This document shows, piece after piece, positions 42,924-52,834 of a stretch of 64,000 bases of DNA. A program made the translations under genes and the position numbers. The notes below the pieces were generated by a model. It searched no databases and was not told the origin of the DNA. It saw only the letters and a program-made list of their open reading frames with translations. The number at the start of each line of letters is the position of its first letter. The stretch's first letter is position 1. The stretch is from Kitasatospora fiedleri. Its GTDB lineage: Bacteria; Actinomycetota; Actinomycetes; Streptomycetales; Streptomycetaceae. Location: the NCBI RefSeq assembly GCF_948472415.1, contig NZ_OX419519.1, forward strand, positions 248,001 to 312,000. Direction: 5' to 3'.

Positions 42924-43340
42924 ATGCGTTCCAGCCTCGCCAAGGTCACCACCGCCGCCCTCCTCACCGGGCTCGCCCTGCTCGGCGGAGCGGGCACCGC
43001 CTCCGCGCACGCGCACCACCATCACCACCAGGACGCCCACCCGCACGGGGCGCTGGCCGTCGGCGGCGACGCGGCGGCCCAGGGCGGCGACGCGGGCGCG
43101 GTCGGCGGCGACGCCTGGGCCGAGGACGGCGACGCGCTGGCCGTCGGCGGCGACGCGGGCGCGCTGGGCGGCAGCGCCGGTGCCGTCGGCGGGGACGCCT
43201 GGGCCGAGGGCGGCGACGCGGGCGCGGTCGGCGGGGACGCCGAGGCGCTGTGCGGCTCCGCGCTGGCCGTCGGCGGCGACGCGCTGGCGCAGGGCGGCGA
43301 CGCCCTCGCGGTGGGCGGGGACGCGTTCTCCTCGAACTGA
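42924..43340 (+). CDS. Secreted protein of 13 AxAxGGD heptad repeats with His-rich N-terminus
   Basis: 138-aa intact protein not assigned to a known family. A signal peptide (MRSSLAKVTTAALLTGLALL) ends near ASA at residue 28. The mature N-terminus HAHHHHHQDAHPHG could bind metal. Residues 43-133 are exactly 13 tandem heptads with pattern A-x-A-x-G-G-D; position 2 is L, G, W, A or E and position 4 is V, Q, E or L. Two repeats end GGS/CGS instead of GGD, and one holds a Cys. GGAGAAA precedes the ATG. Regular Gly/Asp spacing suggests a beta-solenoid or glycine-rich bundle; the role is unknown. Confidence 0.85.
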   Translation: MRSSLAKVTTAALLTGLALLGGAGTASAHAHHHHHQDAHPHGALAVGGDAAAQGGDAGAVGGDAWAEDGDALAVGGDAGALGGSAGAVGGDAWAEGGDAGAVGGDAEALCGSALAVGGDALAQGGDALAVGGDAFSSN

Positions 43341-43359
43341 CGCCCCGGCAGTGCCCCTC

Positions 43360-43396
43360 GCGGCCGGGCGGTGTCCTCGCGGACCCGCCCGGCCGC
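43360..43396. terminator. Terminator between repeat-protein and SDR genes
   Basis: GCGGCCGGGCG (43360-43370) pairs with CGCCCGGCCGC (43386-43396). Confidence 0.7.
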
Positions 43397-43414
43397 CGTG
43401 CTGCCGCCGGGCCG

Positions 43415-44194
43415 CTACGGGAGCGGGGTGACGTACGCGCCGGAGATGCCGCCGTCCACCAGGAAGGTGCTGGCGGTCATGAAGGAGGAGTCGTCGCTGG
43501 CCAGGAAGGCCACCGCGGCGGCGATCTCCTCGGGTTCGGCGAACCGGCCGAGCGGGATGTGCACCAGCCGGCGGGCGGCGCGCTCCGGGTCCTTGGCGAA
43601 CAGCTCCCGCAGCAGCGGGGTGTTGACCGGGCCGGGGCACAGCGCGTTGACTCGGATGCCCTCGCGGGCGAACTCCACGCCCAGCTCGCGGCTCATCGCC
43701 AGCACGCCACCCTTGGAGGCGCTGTAGGAGATCTGCGAGGTGGCGGCGCCCATCACCGCCACGAAGGACGCGGTGTTGATGATCGAGCCCCTGCCCTGCC
43801 GCCGCATGTGGCCGATCGCGTACTTGCAGCACAGGTACACCGAGGTCAGGTTGACGTCCTGGACGCGCTTCCACGCGTCGAGGCCGGTGACCAGGATGGA
43901 GTCGTCGTCCGGCGGGGAGATGCCCGCGTTGTTGAACGCCACGTCCAGGCTGCCGTAGTGCTCGACGGCGGTGTCGAACAGGGCGCGGACCTGCTCCTCG
44001 TCGGTCACGTCGGTGCGCACGAACAGGCCGCCTGCCTCGTTGGCGGCCTTGGCGCCGCTCTCCTCGTCGATGTCGGCGCACACCACCTTCGCCCCCTCGG
44101 CGGCGAAGCGGCGCACCGTGGCCAGGCCGATGCCGCTGCCCGCGCCGGTGACGACCGCCACCCGGCCGTCAAGTCGCTTGCTCATGTGGCTCAT
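43415..44194 (-). CDS. Short-chain dehydrogenase/reductase
   Basis: 259-aa intact classical SDR. NAD(P)-binding VAVVTGAGSGIGLATVRRFA, ADIDEESG after strand 2 (Asp favours NAD), NNAGISPP, and the catalytic Tyr/Lys in SQISYSASKGGVLAMSREL. Its ATG overlaps the aldehyde dehydrogenase stop (ATGA), so the two are translated together. Within this operon it may oxidise an alcohol or hydroxy intermediate before the aldehyde dehydrogenase; the substrate is not determined. Confidence 0.87.
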   Translation of the reverse strand: MSHMSKRLDGRVAVVTGAGSGIGLATVRRFAAEGAKVVCADIDEESGAKAANEAGGLFVRTDVTDEEQVRALFDTAVEHYGSLDVAFNNAGISPPDDDSILVTGLDAWKRVQDVNLTSVYLCCKYAIGHMRRQGRGSIINTASFVAVMGAATSQISYSASKGGVLAMSRELGVEFAREGIRVNALCPGPVNTPLLRELFAKDPERAARRLVHIPLGRFAEPEEIAAAVAFLASDDSSFMTASTFLVDGGISGAYVTPLP

Positions 44195-45564
44195 TCCTCC
44201 GTGGCGATGAAGACGTTCTTGGTCTCGGTGAAGGCGTGCAGGGCGTCCGGTCCGAGCTCGCGGCCCAGGCCGGACTGCTTGAAGCCGCCGAACGGCGTCC
44301 AGTAGCGCACCGAGGAGTGCGAGTTGACGGACAGGTTGCCCGCCTCCACGGCCCGGGCGACGCGCAGGGCCCGGCCCACGTCGCGCGTCCAGATCGACCC
44401 GGACAGGCCGTACTCGGTGGCGTTGGCGATCCGCACCGCGTCGCTCTCGCCGCGGAACGGGACCACGGCGGCGACCGGGCCGAACACCTCCTCGGTGAAC
44501 GCCCGTGGTCGGGGGCGATCGGCGCCAGCACCGTCGGCGGGTACCAGAAGCCGGGCCCCTCGGGCGCGCTGCCGCGGAACGCCACCTCGGTGTCGCCGTC
44601 CACGTAGGAGGCGACCCGCCGCCGGTGCGCGGCCGAGATCAGCGGCCCCATCTCGGTCTTCTCGTCCGCCGGGTCGCCGACCCGGACGCCCCGGACGGCG
44701 CGCTCCAGGCGCTCCATGAACTCCTCGTACACGCTCGCCTCGACCAGAATCCGGGAGCGCGCGCAGCAGTCCTGCCCGGCGTTGTCGAAGACGGCGTAGG
44801 GGCGGTGGCGGCGGCCCTGTCCAGGTCGGCGTCGGCGAAGACGATGTTGGCGCTCTTGCCGCCGAGTTCGAGCGTGACGGGCTTGACCTGGGCGGCGCAG
44901 CCCGCCAGCACGGACCTTCCGACGGCGGTGGAGCCGGTGAACACCACCTTGCGGACGTCCGGGTGGGTGACGAAGCGCTGCCCGACCACCGGGCCGCGGC
45001 CGGGCAGCACCTGGAGCACGCCCTCGGGCAGGCCCGCGCGCAGGGCGAGTTCGGCCAGGCGCAGCGCGGTGAGCGGGGTGGGTTCGGCGGGCTTGACGAT
45101 GACGGTGTTGCCCGCGGCCAGCGCGGGGCCAGCGCCCAGGCGGCGATCGGCAGCGGGAAGTTCCACGGGACGATCACGCCGACCACGCCGAGCGGCTCGT
45201 GGAAGGTGACGTCGAGGCCGCCGGCGACCGGGATCTGCCGGCCGAACAGCCGCTCGGGGGCGCCCGCGTAGTACTCGATGACGTCGCGCGCGTTGCCCGC
45301 CTCCCAGCGGGCGTTGCCGATGGTGTGCCCGGCGTTGGCGACCTCCAGGGCGGCCAGTTGCTCGCGTTCGGCGTCCACCTCGGCGGCGAAGCGGCGCAGC
45401 AGCCGGGCCCGGTCGCCCGGGGCCACGTTCCGCCAGCTCTCGAACGCCGCCCGGGCGCGGGCGACCGCGGCGTCGACGGCGGCCGGGCCGGCCAGTTCGA
45501 CGGTGGCGATCACCTCCTCGGTGGCGGGGTTGACCACCTGGTACGGCTCGGACTCCTCGGTCAC
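44191..45564 (-). CDS. NAD(P)-dependent aldehyde dehydrogenase
   Basis: About 457 aa. [19 protein letters not shown] opens the domain; [74 protein letters not shown] (catalytic Glu), the Cys region [13 protein letters not shown], and [12 protein letters not shown] are all present. Frame moves near 45128, 44800 and 44507. In the operon with a glutamine synthetase-like enzyme it would oxidise a gamma-glutamyl aminoaldehyde, as in polyamine or ethanolamine breakdown. Confidence 0.85.
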   Translation of the reverse strand: MTEESEPYQVVNPATEEVIATVELAGPAAVDAAVARARAAFESWRNVAPGDRARLLRRFAAEVDAEREQLAALEVANAGHTIGNARWEAGNARDVIEYYAGAPERLFGRQIPVAGGLDVTFHEPLGVVGVIVPWNFPLPIAAWALAPRWPRATPSSSSPPNPPRSPRCAWPNSPCARACPRACSRCCPAAARWSGSASSPTRTSARWCSPAPPPSEGPCWRAAPPRSSPSRSNSAARAPTSSSPTPTWTGPPPPPLRRLRQRRAGLLRALPDSGRGERVRGVHGAPGARRPGRPGRRPGGREDRDGAADLGRAPAAGRLLRGRRHRGGVPRQRARGARLLVPADGAGADRPRPRAFTEEVFGPVAAVVPFRGESDAVRIANATEYGLSGSIWTRDVGRALRVARAVEAGNLSVNSHSSVRYWTPFGGFKQSGLGRELGPDALHAFTETKNVFIATEE

Positions 45565-45631
45565 CTGCTCCTCCTCGCTCCGCTCTCGTGCTCGTGCCCG
45601 TGCCCGAGCTGGTATTCGTGCCGCCGCCGCT

Positions 45632-46937
45632 TCACAGCCGCTCGAAGCCGCGGCGGCGCTCCCAGTCGGTCACCGCGGCGTCGTACGCGGCGAGCTCGAC
45701 CCGCCCGGCGTGGGCGTAGTGCCGGACCACGTCCTTGCCGAACGCCTCGGTGGCGGCCTCGCTGCGCTCGAACCGGTCGATCGCCTCGCGCAGCGTCCCG
45801 GGCACCCTGGGCGCGTCGGAGGCGTACGCGTTGCCGGTGAACTCGGCCTCCAGCGGCAGCTGGTGCTCCACCCCGTGCAGCCCGGCGGCGATCAGCGCGG
45901 CCACCGCCAGGTAGGGGTTGACGTCGCCGCCGGGCACCCGGTTCTCGAACCGCAGCGAGGACCCGTGCCCGACCACCCGCAGCGCGCAGGTCCGGTTGTC
46001 GCGGCCCCAGGCGATCGCGGTGGGCGCGAAGCTGCCCGGCACGTAGCGCTTGTAGGAGTTGACGGTCGGGGCGAGCAGCAGCGCGAAGCCGTCGAGGCAG
46101 GCGAGCTGCCCGGCCAGGAAGTGCTCCATCGTCCGGGAGAAGCCGTGCGCGCCCTCGCCGGGGAACACCGGGTGACCACGCTCGTCGCGCAGGCTCAGGT
46201 GCACGTGGCAGGAGTTGCCCTCGCGCTGGTCGTACTTGGCCATGAAGGTGAGGCTGACGCCCTCCTGGGCGGCGATCTCCTTCGCGCCGGTCTTGTAGAC
46301 GGCGTGGTCGTCGCAGGTGGTCAGCGCGTCGGCGTAGTGGAAGGCGATCTCGTGCTGCCCGAGGTTGCACTCGCCCTTCGCGGACTCCACCGTCAGCCCG
46401 GCCCCGGTCATGCCGGTGCGCAGGCGGCGCAGCAGCGGTTCGATCCGGGCGGTGCCGAGGATCGAGTAGTCGACGTTGTACTGGTTGACGGGCGTGAGGT
46501 CCTGGTAGTGCTTCTCCCAGGCCCGCTCGTAGCTGTCCCGGAAGACCAGGAACTCCAGCTCGGTGCCCACGTACGCGCCCCAGCCGTAGCCGGCCAGCCG
46601 CTCCAGTTGGCGGCGTAGCACCTGGCGGGGCGAGACCGCGACCGGGGTGCCGTCGTGCGCAGGGTGGCCGGGTCGGGGGCGAAGACCAGGTCTCCGTAGC
46701 CGCTCTCCCAGGAGGAGACGGTGTAGCCGTCGACGGTGTTCATCTCCACGTCCACCGCCAGCAGGTAGCCGCAGCCCTCGGCACCCCCGGCCAGCACCTC
46801 GGCGAGGAAGTACCCGGCGTCCAGGCGTTTGCCCTTAGCCGGCCCTGCATGTCGGTGACGGCCAGCACGACCGTCTCCACCTCGCCCGCGGCCACCAGTT
46901 CCCGCAGCCGCTCCACCGTGAGCCGTCCCTCGACCAT
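45632..46937 (-). CDS. Glutamine synthetase-like gamma-glutamyl-amine ligase
   Basis: About 435 aa, class I GS fold but closer to the PuuA/GlnA2-4 amine ligases than to GlnA. Seen: VVLAVTDMQGRL near the start, YVGTELEFLVFRDSYERAWE (metal-site Glu), ESAKGECNLGQHEIAF, FMAKYDQREGNSCHVHLSL, NSYKRYVPGSFAPTAIAWG and LRFENRVPGGDVNPYLAVAA. The adenylylation Tyr region of GlnA is not evident. Frame moves near 46655 and 46842. It leads an operon with aldehyde dehydrogenase and SDR, which suggests use of polyamines, ethanolamine or a related amine as nitrogen source. Confidence 0.83.
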
Positions 46938-47228
46938 CCCCCACCACCTCCGCCACCCGGCCCCCGCACGCGAACCGGTCCGCCACGACGACGATGATCC
47001 CGCTCCGGACCCGAGCGCACCAGGGGCCGCGCAGCGGGTGCCACCAGAGCCTGATGAACCGTCAGAAAATCATTCCTGCGCATGAGCTGATTGCTCATCA
47101 GCTTTTTTCTTTCTTGTCTCCACTCCCCCACCTGGCGCGCTCGGACCGAAATGCCGGTTGCCTCCGACGGCCGGACCTGCTTCGGTGACGCCTGCCCGCC
47201 CGTCCCGACCTCCTTGGAGCCCACGACC
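46938..47228. promoter_or_regulatory. Divergent leader with dyad and overlapping hairpins
   Basis: CTGA-N7-TCAG at 47051-47065 is a dyad shared by the GS operon and the acetyltransferase. On the + strand ATGAGC/GCTCAT (47082-47087 with 47093-47098) and AGCTGAT/ATCAGCT (47085-47091 with 47097-47103) cannot form together. The second is followed by a T-rich run from 47103, an unusually classical terminator for this genome. A short reading frame from ATG 47054 (MNRQKIIPAHELIAHQLFSF) runs through the hairpins to TGA 47188. Attenuation of the acetyltransferase gene is inferred. Confidence 0.55.
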
Positions 47229-48141
47229 GTGACCTTCCGCCTGACCGCTCTCCGCCGAGCCCGCCGCCGGCCCGTCCTCGCACCGCCTCGCCTGGCTGGC
47301 CTCCGCCCCGGACGGCACCCCGCTCGCAGCGCCTTCCTACGCACTGTTCGACTCCGCCGGCCAGGCCCACCTCTGCGAACTCGCCCTGGACGTCCACCCG
47401 CCGAGCGGCGGCGCGGTGCCGGCTCGGCGCTGCTCGAAGCCGCGGCGACCGCGGCCCGGGAGGACGGCCGCCGCACCCTGCTCGCCCAGGCCGTCGAGGG
47501 CTCCCCGGGCGACGCGTTCCTCTCCGCCCGGGGCTTCGAACGGGCGCTCGTCCTCGAGTACGCCCGACTGGACCTGACCCCGGCCGACACCGGCACCGGC
47601 ACCACAGCCGACACCGACGCCACTGAGGCCGGTGGCGTGGCGGGACCCGAACTCCCGCCCGGGTACCGGCTGGTGTCCTGGCTCGGCAGCTGCCCGAGGA
47701 GTGGCTGCCCGCTTTCACCCGGGCCCGCACCGCCATGGACGACATGCCGATGGGCGACACCGACTTCGGCGTGGTCGCGTGGGACGAGGCCCGGGTGCTG
47801 GCGGCGGCGCGGGCCGTCGCCGACCGGGGCGAACTGCTGCACACCGCCGCCGTGCTGGAGACCGCCACCGGCGACCTGGTCGGGTTCAGCGAGCTGGTGC
47901 TGCCCGCCGACCGGTCCGGTGACGGCCAGCACTACGGCACCGCCGTCCAGCCCGCCCACCGCAGGCGCGGCCTGGCCCTGGCGATGAAGGCGGAGGCGAT
48001 CCGCTGGCGCGGGCCGAACACCCCGGGATCACCGGCCTGCGCACCGACACCGCCGACCACAACACCGGCATGTTGGCGGTCAACCGCGCCCTGGGCTACC
48101 GCAGCACCCACCGCGCCATCGAGTTCCGCCTCCCGCTGTGA
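47229..48141 (+). CDS. Two-domain GNAT acetyltransferase
   Basis: About 304 aa with two GNAT-like halves. The first carries RRRGAGSALLEAAATAARED and GDAFLSARGFERALVLEYAR; the second HTAAVLETATGDLVGFSELV, GTAVQPAHRRRGLALAMKAE (acetyl-CoA loop) and DTADHNTGMLAVNRALGYRS. This tandem layout is like mycothiol synthase-type and other streptomycete acetyltransferases. GTG 47229 has GGAG upstream. Frame moves near 47250, 47395, 47690 and 48015. The substrate is unknown. Confidence 0.78.
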
Positions 48142-48429
48142 TCCGGCACCGGCCGCCGCCTGGACGCCTCCCCTCAAGATCCGTGCTTCACCGCCCGGTC
48201 GCTCCGCGTCATCCGACTGCTGATCGGCGTCTAGGTGCTCCACGGGCTGATCAGCGCCCGGCCGTGCCGGCGCACCTGCCGGCGCGGACCACCCTCGGCC
48301 GGTCTCGCTTGATTCGGCCGCGTGCCCCAGCGGAGGCAGCGGAACAGCAGTGCCCGCACCACCGCCGCCCACCGGGCCCGGCCCGTCGCCGTGTTCCGCG
48401 CACCCATGCGTTCCCTCCCCCTCCCTCTT
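48142..48429. other. Gap without recognised gene
   Basis: I see no supportable gene or operator between the acetyltransferase stop and the terminator at 48430. Confidence 0.4.
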
Positions 48430-48464
48430 CCGGGGGGTACCGGCCCTCGGCCGGTACCCCCCGG
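48430..48464. terminator. Terminator after the acetyltransferase region
   Basis: Perfect 16-base arms (48430-48445 and 48449-48464) around CTC, followed by TTAAT. Confidence 0.8.
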
Positions 48465-48519
48465 TTAATCCGTTTGTCTCCCGGCAACCGCGCTGCGAGG
48501 CTGCCTGTCATGTCCGTTC

Positions 48520-48856
48520 ATGAACACCGCCGACCTCGCCGCGTTCTTCACCGACGGCCGGCTGGTCTCGGTCCCGCGCCGACCGGCCCGCCGCCCGCCC
48601 TGCTCGAACACCTGGTGCGCACCCTCTTCGACCCCGAGCGCCCGTACCGCGAGCAGGAGGTCAACGAGGCGCTGCTCACCGTCCACCCGACACCGCCATG
48701 CTGCGGCGCTACCTGATCGAGGCCCGGCTGCTGACCCGCACCCGGGACGGGTCGAGCTACCGGCGGGCCGTCGCCGCCGACCACGACGCCCCGACCGGAC
48801 CGACCGCGCCGACCGCCCCGAGCGGGCCGGTGGACGCTCAGCCGCCCGCCGCGTAG
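48520..48856 (+). CDS. DUF2087 domain protein
   Basis: About 112 aa after two indels (near 48578 and 48695). MNTADLAAFFTDGRLVSVP, PALLEHLVRTLFDPERPYRE, QEVNEALLTVHPDTAMLRRY and LIEARLLTRTRDGSSYRR match the winged-helix-like DUF2087 pattern, common at the C-terminus of small regulators. An Ala/Pro/Thr tail closes it. It overlaps the convergent serine hydrolase gene by 19 bases. The function is unproven. Confidence 0.7.
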
Positions 48857-50019
48857 CTCCAGAACTCGCGCATCAGCGGCGGCGCGGTGGGCCCCGTCAT
48901 CTCCCGCTGGGTGAGCAGCACCGTCACCAGGCCCGTCCGCCGCACCAGGTGGGCGGCGGTGCCGGTGCCGCCGACCCAGCCGTAGCGGCCCGGGGTGTTC
49001 CACGGCTCGCGGCGGACCACGTCCACCGAGCCGCCGTAGCCCCAGCCCTGCCCTTCCAGGAACAGCTCGCTGTCGGCCCGTTGGCGTTCCGTCAGGTGGT
49101 TGGTGGTCATCAGCCGGACCGCGCCCAGCGAGAGCACCCGCCGCCCGTCCTCGGCTCGGCCGCCGGCGCGCAGCATCCGCAGGAACGTGAACAGGTCGTC
49201 GAGCGTGGACACCAGGCCGCCGGCGCCGGACGGGAACGGGGGCGGGGTGCTCCACTGGCCGTCCGGTGGGTCCGCCACCTCCAGGGTGCCGTCCGGCCCC
49301 GGGCGGTACAGCGGGGGCAGCCGGCCGGGTGGCGCGTGGAAGGCCGTGTCGGGCATGCCCAGTGGCTCGAACAGCCGCTCCGTCAGCACTTGGTCGAGCG
49401 GCTGCCGGGCCGCCCGGGCGATCAGGACGCCCTGGATGTCGGAGCAGGTGTTGTACAACCATGCCTCGCCCGGCTGGTGGAGCATCGGGATGCCCGCCAG
49501 GGCGGCCGTCCACTCCTCGGGTGGTGCCACCTGCTGCGGCTGTGGCGGCCCCTGCGCCAGCTCCGCGAACAGCGGGGCCAGCGCGGGGAGGGTGAAGTCC
49601 GCCGCGAAGCCGTAGCCGGCCCGCGACTCCATGACGTCCCGTACCGTGACGGGCCGGTGCGCCGGGACGGTGTCCCGTCACCGGGGCGTGTGGCATCCGC
49701 ACCACGCGCAGGTCTGCCAGCTCCGGCAGCCAGCGCTCGACCGGATCGTCCAGGGCGAGCGCCCCGTCGTCGACCAGCTGGAGCAGCGCCGCAGCCGTGA
49801 CGGGCTTGCCGACCGAGGCGATCCGCACCGGCGTCTCCCTGGCCAACTCGCCCGCGGCGGCCGTCTCGACCTGCCCCTCGCGGCGACCAGGGCGACCGCT
49901 CCCGGCACCGTCCCGTCCGCGACCCGGCGATCCAGCAGCGCCTGCAGGCCGCCCGCACCGCGCGGCTCGCCCGTCGTGCGCGTCCCGTTCGTCCCGTTCA
50001 TCCCGTTCGTCTCACGCAT
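48838..50019 (-). CDS. Serine hydrolase, beta-lactamase class C / DD-peptidase family
   Basis: About 394 aa, no export signal. The nucleophile motif SxxK is in RIASVGKPVTAAALLQLVDD. The second motif YxN-like is LYNTCSDIQGVLIARA, and the third is GGTG in GRYGWVGGTGTAAHLV. This set fits the esterase-like beta-lactamase family rather than a resistance enzyme. The N-terminus NGMNGTNGTRTTG is encoded by a CGTTCGTCC-type repeat. Frame moves near 49675 and 49873. AAAGGGGA precedes ATG 50019. Confidence 0.82.
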
Positions 50020-50127
50020 CGTGTTCCCCTTTCGACGTCGGTGCCCGATCCGCACCGTCCGTACCGTTCGCACCTTCTGTCTCCTGCTGTAGGAAGTGTG
50101 CCCCGGCCCCCGAGCCGATCCACCGAA

Positions 50128-50184
50128 CGATCGGCTGGCCTTGGCGCACCGATCGGTTGACACCTCATCAGCCGATCGGTTGAC
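50128..50184. promoter_or_regulatory. Three regularly spaced CGATCGG boxes
   Basis: ACGATCGGCTGG, ACCGATCGGTTGAC and GCCGATCGGTTGAC have GATCGG at 50129, 50151 and 50174, that is every 22-23 bases or two helical turns on one face. A weaker CCGATCC is at 50115. They lie between the divergent hydrolase and reductase genes. Confidence 0.6.
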
Positions 50185-50311
50185 CCGGCCGTCGACCGCC
50201 GGTTGGTTTTCCGCCGCACGGGCGCGCCGGGCCGCCGGAACCCGCCGTCCGGGTGCCGGACGCGGGTAACGTGGCCCGCACCCCTGACCGCCGCAGGTGC
50301 CGGAGGTGCCG

Positions 50312-50869
50312 GTGTCCGACCTCGTGCTGATGATGTCCGTGTCCGTCGACGGCTGCTTCTCCGGCCCCGACGGCGATCTCGGCTGGCAGCTCGTCGACGA
50401 CGAGCTGCACGAGCACTTCAACCGCCGGCTGGCGGCGATGAGCGGCTTCCTCGACGGCCGCGTCACGTACCAGCTGATGGCGGAGTACTGGCCCACCGCC
50501 GACCAGGACCGACCAGCACCCGCCGGTGGTCGAGTTCGCCCGGATCTGGCGGGAGATGCCGAAGACGGTCTTCTCCCGCACCCTCGACCACGCCGACTGG
50601 AACACCACGATCGCCGCAGCGTCGATCCGGAGGCCGTCACCGCCCTGAAGTCCTCCGCCGCCTCCGACCTGGCCGTCGGCGGCGCCGTCCTCGCCGCCGA
50701 ACTCCGCCGGTTGGACCTGATCGACGAGTACAGCCTCTACGTCCACCCGGTGGTGCTGGGCCGCGGCCGCCCGCTGTTCCCGCCCTCCGACACCCGCACC
50801 GACCTGGTGCTCGCCGAGACGCACACCTTCGGCAGCGGCGTCACGCTGCTCCGCTACCTGCGCCGCTGA
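50312..50869 (+). CDS. RibD C-terminal (dihydrofolate reductase-like) family reductase
   Basis: About 185 aa. SDLVLMMSVSVDGCFSGPDG, GFLDGRVTYQLMAEYW, SSAASDLAVGGAVLAAELRR and LIDEYSLYVHPVVLGRGRPL are typical of the small NAD(P)H-dependent RibD_C proteins abundant in actinobacteria. The middle (about 50512-50612) is read in the wrong frame between two compensating indels; restored it gives VVEFARIWREMPKTVFSRTL. GTG 50312 follows GGAGGT at good spacing. The substrate is unknown. Confidence 0.8.
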   Translation: MSDLVLMMSVSVDGCFSGPDGDLGWQLVDDELHEHFNRRLAAMSGFLDGRVTYQLMAEYWPTADQDRPAPAGGRVRPDLAGDAEDGLLPHPRPRRLEHHDRRSVDPEAVTALKSSAASDLAVGGAVLAAELRRLDLIDEYSLYVHPVVLGRGRPLFPPSDTRTDLVLAETHTFGSGVTLLRYLRR

Positions 50870-50965
50870 CCGCAGAACGCCCACCGCCACTGCCCACCAC
50901 GCACCGCGCACCACGCACCTGCCAGGAGCCGGAAGGAGGAGCCCCGACCCACCAGCAGACCACCG

Positions 50966-52628
50966 TTACGGCGTGCCCGAGCCGGCCGGCTTCGACGCCC
51001 CGCCGGACGCTCCGCCGGAAGCCGGTCCGGAGGACGCGCCACCGCTCGGCGAGCCCGGTGACCCCGGCGAACCCGGTGCACCGGACGGCCCGGAGGAGCC
51101 GGGCTGTCCGGGCGAACCCGAACCGCCGGAGGACGGCGCGGACGACGCGCCGGACGCGCCGGACGCGCCGGACGAGGGTGCCGAGGAGCCGCCGGACGGC
51201 GTCCCCGTCCCGGAACTCGCGCCGGAGGAGCCGGAACCGGAGGCGCCGGGCGAGGCCGACCCGTCGGTCCCGCCCGTGCCGCCCACGGGACGGTCGAACT
51301 GGCGGCCCGTCGCCTGGTCCACCAGCACGATCCGGTTCACCGGCGCCGCGGCGGGCCGCACGGTCACCACCCCGTCCGGGTGGAACGAGGACCAGGCCGT
51401 CCCGGTGTACGTGCCGCCGCTGCCGTTCGGCGGCGTCAGCGGGTTGCCGCAGGCGCAACGCACCCGCGGCACGCCCTGGTTGTCGACCAGCACGGCCGTC
51501 CGGACTGCAGGACGGCCTGGTACGGGTGGCCTGCCCGCTCTGGTAGCCGTGGTTGGTGACCCGGGTGTCCTGGCGCAGCACCACGGGGGTCAGGCCGTTC
51601 AGATAGCCGTCGATCTGCGAGCTGCCGATGCCCTCGACCCCGGCCCAGGCCCGGGCCTTGTCGGTGTTGGCGGCCAGGTACCCGGAGAGTTTCGGCACGT
51701 CGCAGCTGGCCACTTCCCTGGTCCCGCCGTACAGGCCGGGCTGCCCGCCGTCCACGGCGCCGCCGGAGGCGGCCGGGCTGCCGGACGCGCTCGACCCGCC
51801 GGACGCGCTCGGGCTGCCGGACGCGGCCGGGGCGGAGCCGCTGGGCGAGGCCGAGTCGGGCGCGCCGCCGTTGGCGACCGAGTCGGTGAACGGTTCCTGC
51901 CCGGCCGCGGCCACCGGTTGCATCTCGACGGCCTGGGCCGTGCCGCCCCCGCCCGAGCCGCCGGTGGCGACCACGCCGAGCGCGACGCCCAGCCCGACGA
52001 GGACCGCGCCCGCGAGCACCGGCCCCTTCCGCCACCACGGCTTCCCGCCGCCACCCGCACCGCCCCCGGCCGTCGGCCGTCCCCGCGCTCGCGGTCCGCC
52101 CTCCGACGCCCCGATCCCCTCGCTCGGCGGCACCCCGCCCGCCGAAGCACCCGACGCACCGCCGAGGGCCGCGCCCCACCCGCCGACAGCGGCCCCGACG
52201 GCGGGCCCACCGGACCACCCCACCCCCGTTCCCGGAAGGAAAGGACGACGCAGCATCCAGCGCGCCCCGGCAGCGCTCCCGACGTCATCCCCGACCGACG
52301 GCCGCACGAGCTCCGTGGGCTGCGGTTCCGCAGCTGCCGCGCCGTCGCCGCCCGTCCGCTCCACCAGTTCGGTCGGCGCTCCCTCCGCACCCCCGGCGTC
52401 CGTCCCCGGCCGGACCACCTCCGTGGGAGGCCCCGCCGACCCGGAGGCCCCGGAAACACCTGGCGGCACGACAGGCATGACAGGCTCGGCCGTCCCGCCC
52501 ACCACCTCGCCGCCCACCACCTCGGTGGGGCGGTGCGGCGGCGTGGCCTGGGCACCTTCGTTCTCGTGGTCCGGCCCTGCGGGTTCCCCGGATTCCCCGG
52601 GCTGCCGGGGTGTCGGCTGCTCACTCAC
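50966..52628 (-). CDS. DUF6777-type membrane-anchored protein
   Basis: About 554 aa. The cytoplasmic N-terminus of about 190 residues is low complexity with TEVV/TELV repeats (PPTEVVRPGTDAGG, APTELVERTGGD, QPTELVRPSVGD). A single membrane helix follows (GPVLAGAVLVGLGVALGVVA). The extracellular domain has EVASCDVPKLSGYLAANTDK, GIGSSQIDGYLNGLTPVVL and PRVRCACGNPLTPPNGSGG, with Cys pairs, then a long Gly/Ser/Pro tail. This matches the streptomycete DUF6777 family of unknown function. One indel lies near 51510. GGAGGAAG precedes GTG 52628. Divergent from the streptophobe gene. Confidence 0.75.
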
Positions 52629-52834
52629 GGGACTTCCTCCCGGTCGGACTCCCCCGAGTCCAGCTGCGCACCCACCATTGTCCGCCCGCTCCCCCGCCCC
52701 CGCTCCCCCGGCTCCGACCGCGCCCCGCACCGCACCGCCCCGCACGCGGCAACTCGCCACCCGCCGCGCCCTGTCGGAAGCTGGAGGAACCGGCCGCTCC
52801 GGGCCGGTACCCGGGGGGCTCGCTCGAAGGGCCG

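Noticed and set aside
43050..43322. CRISPR-like array
   Set aside because: The regular 21-base period is coding (AxAxGGD heptads) without separate spacers.
45632..46937. Main glutamine synthetase glnA
   Set aside because: Sequence blocks and the operon with aldehyde dehydrogenase and SDR fit an amine ligase; the adenylylation region of GlnA is not evident.
48838..50019. Antibiotic-resistance beta-lactamase
   Set aside because: The SxxK/YxN/GGTG set and the lack of an export signal fit the broad esterase/DD-peptidase-like family; no resistance claim is justified.
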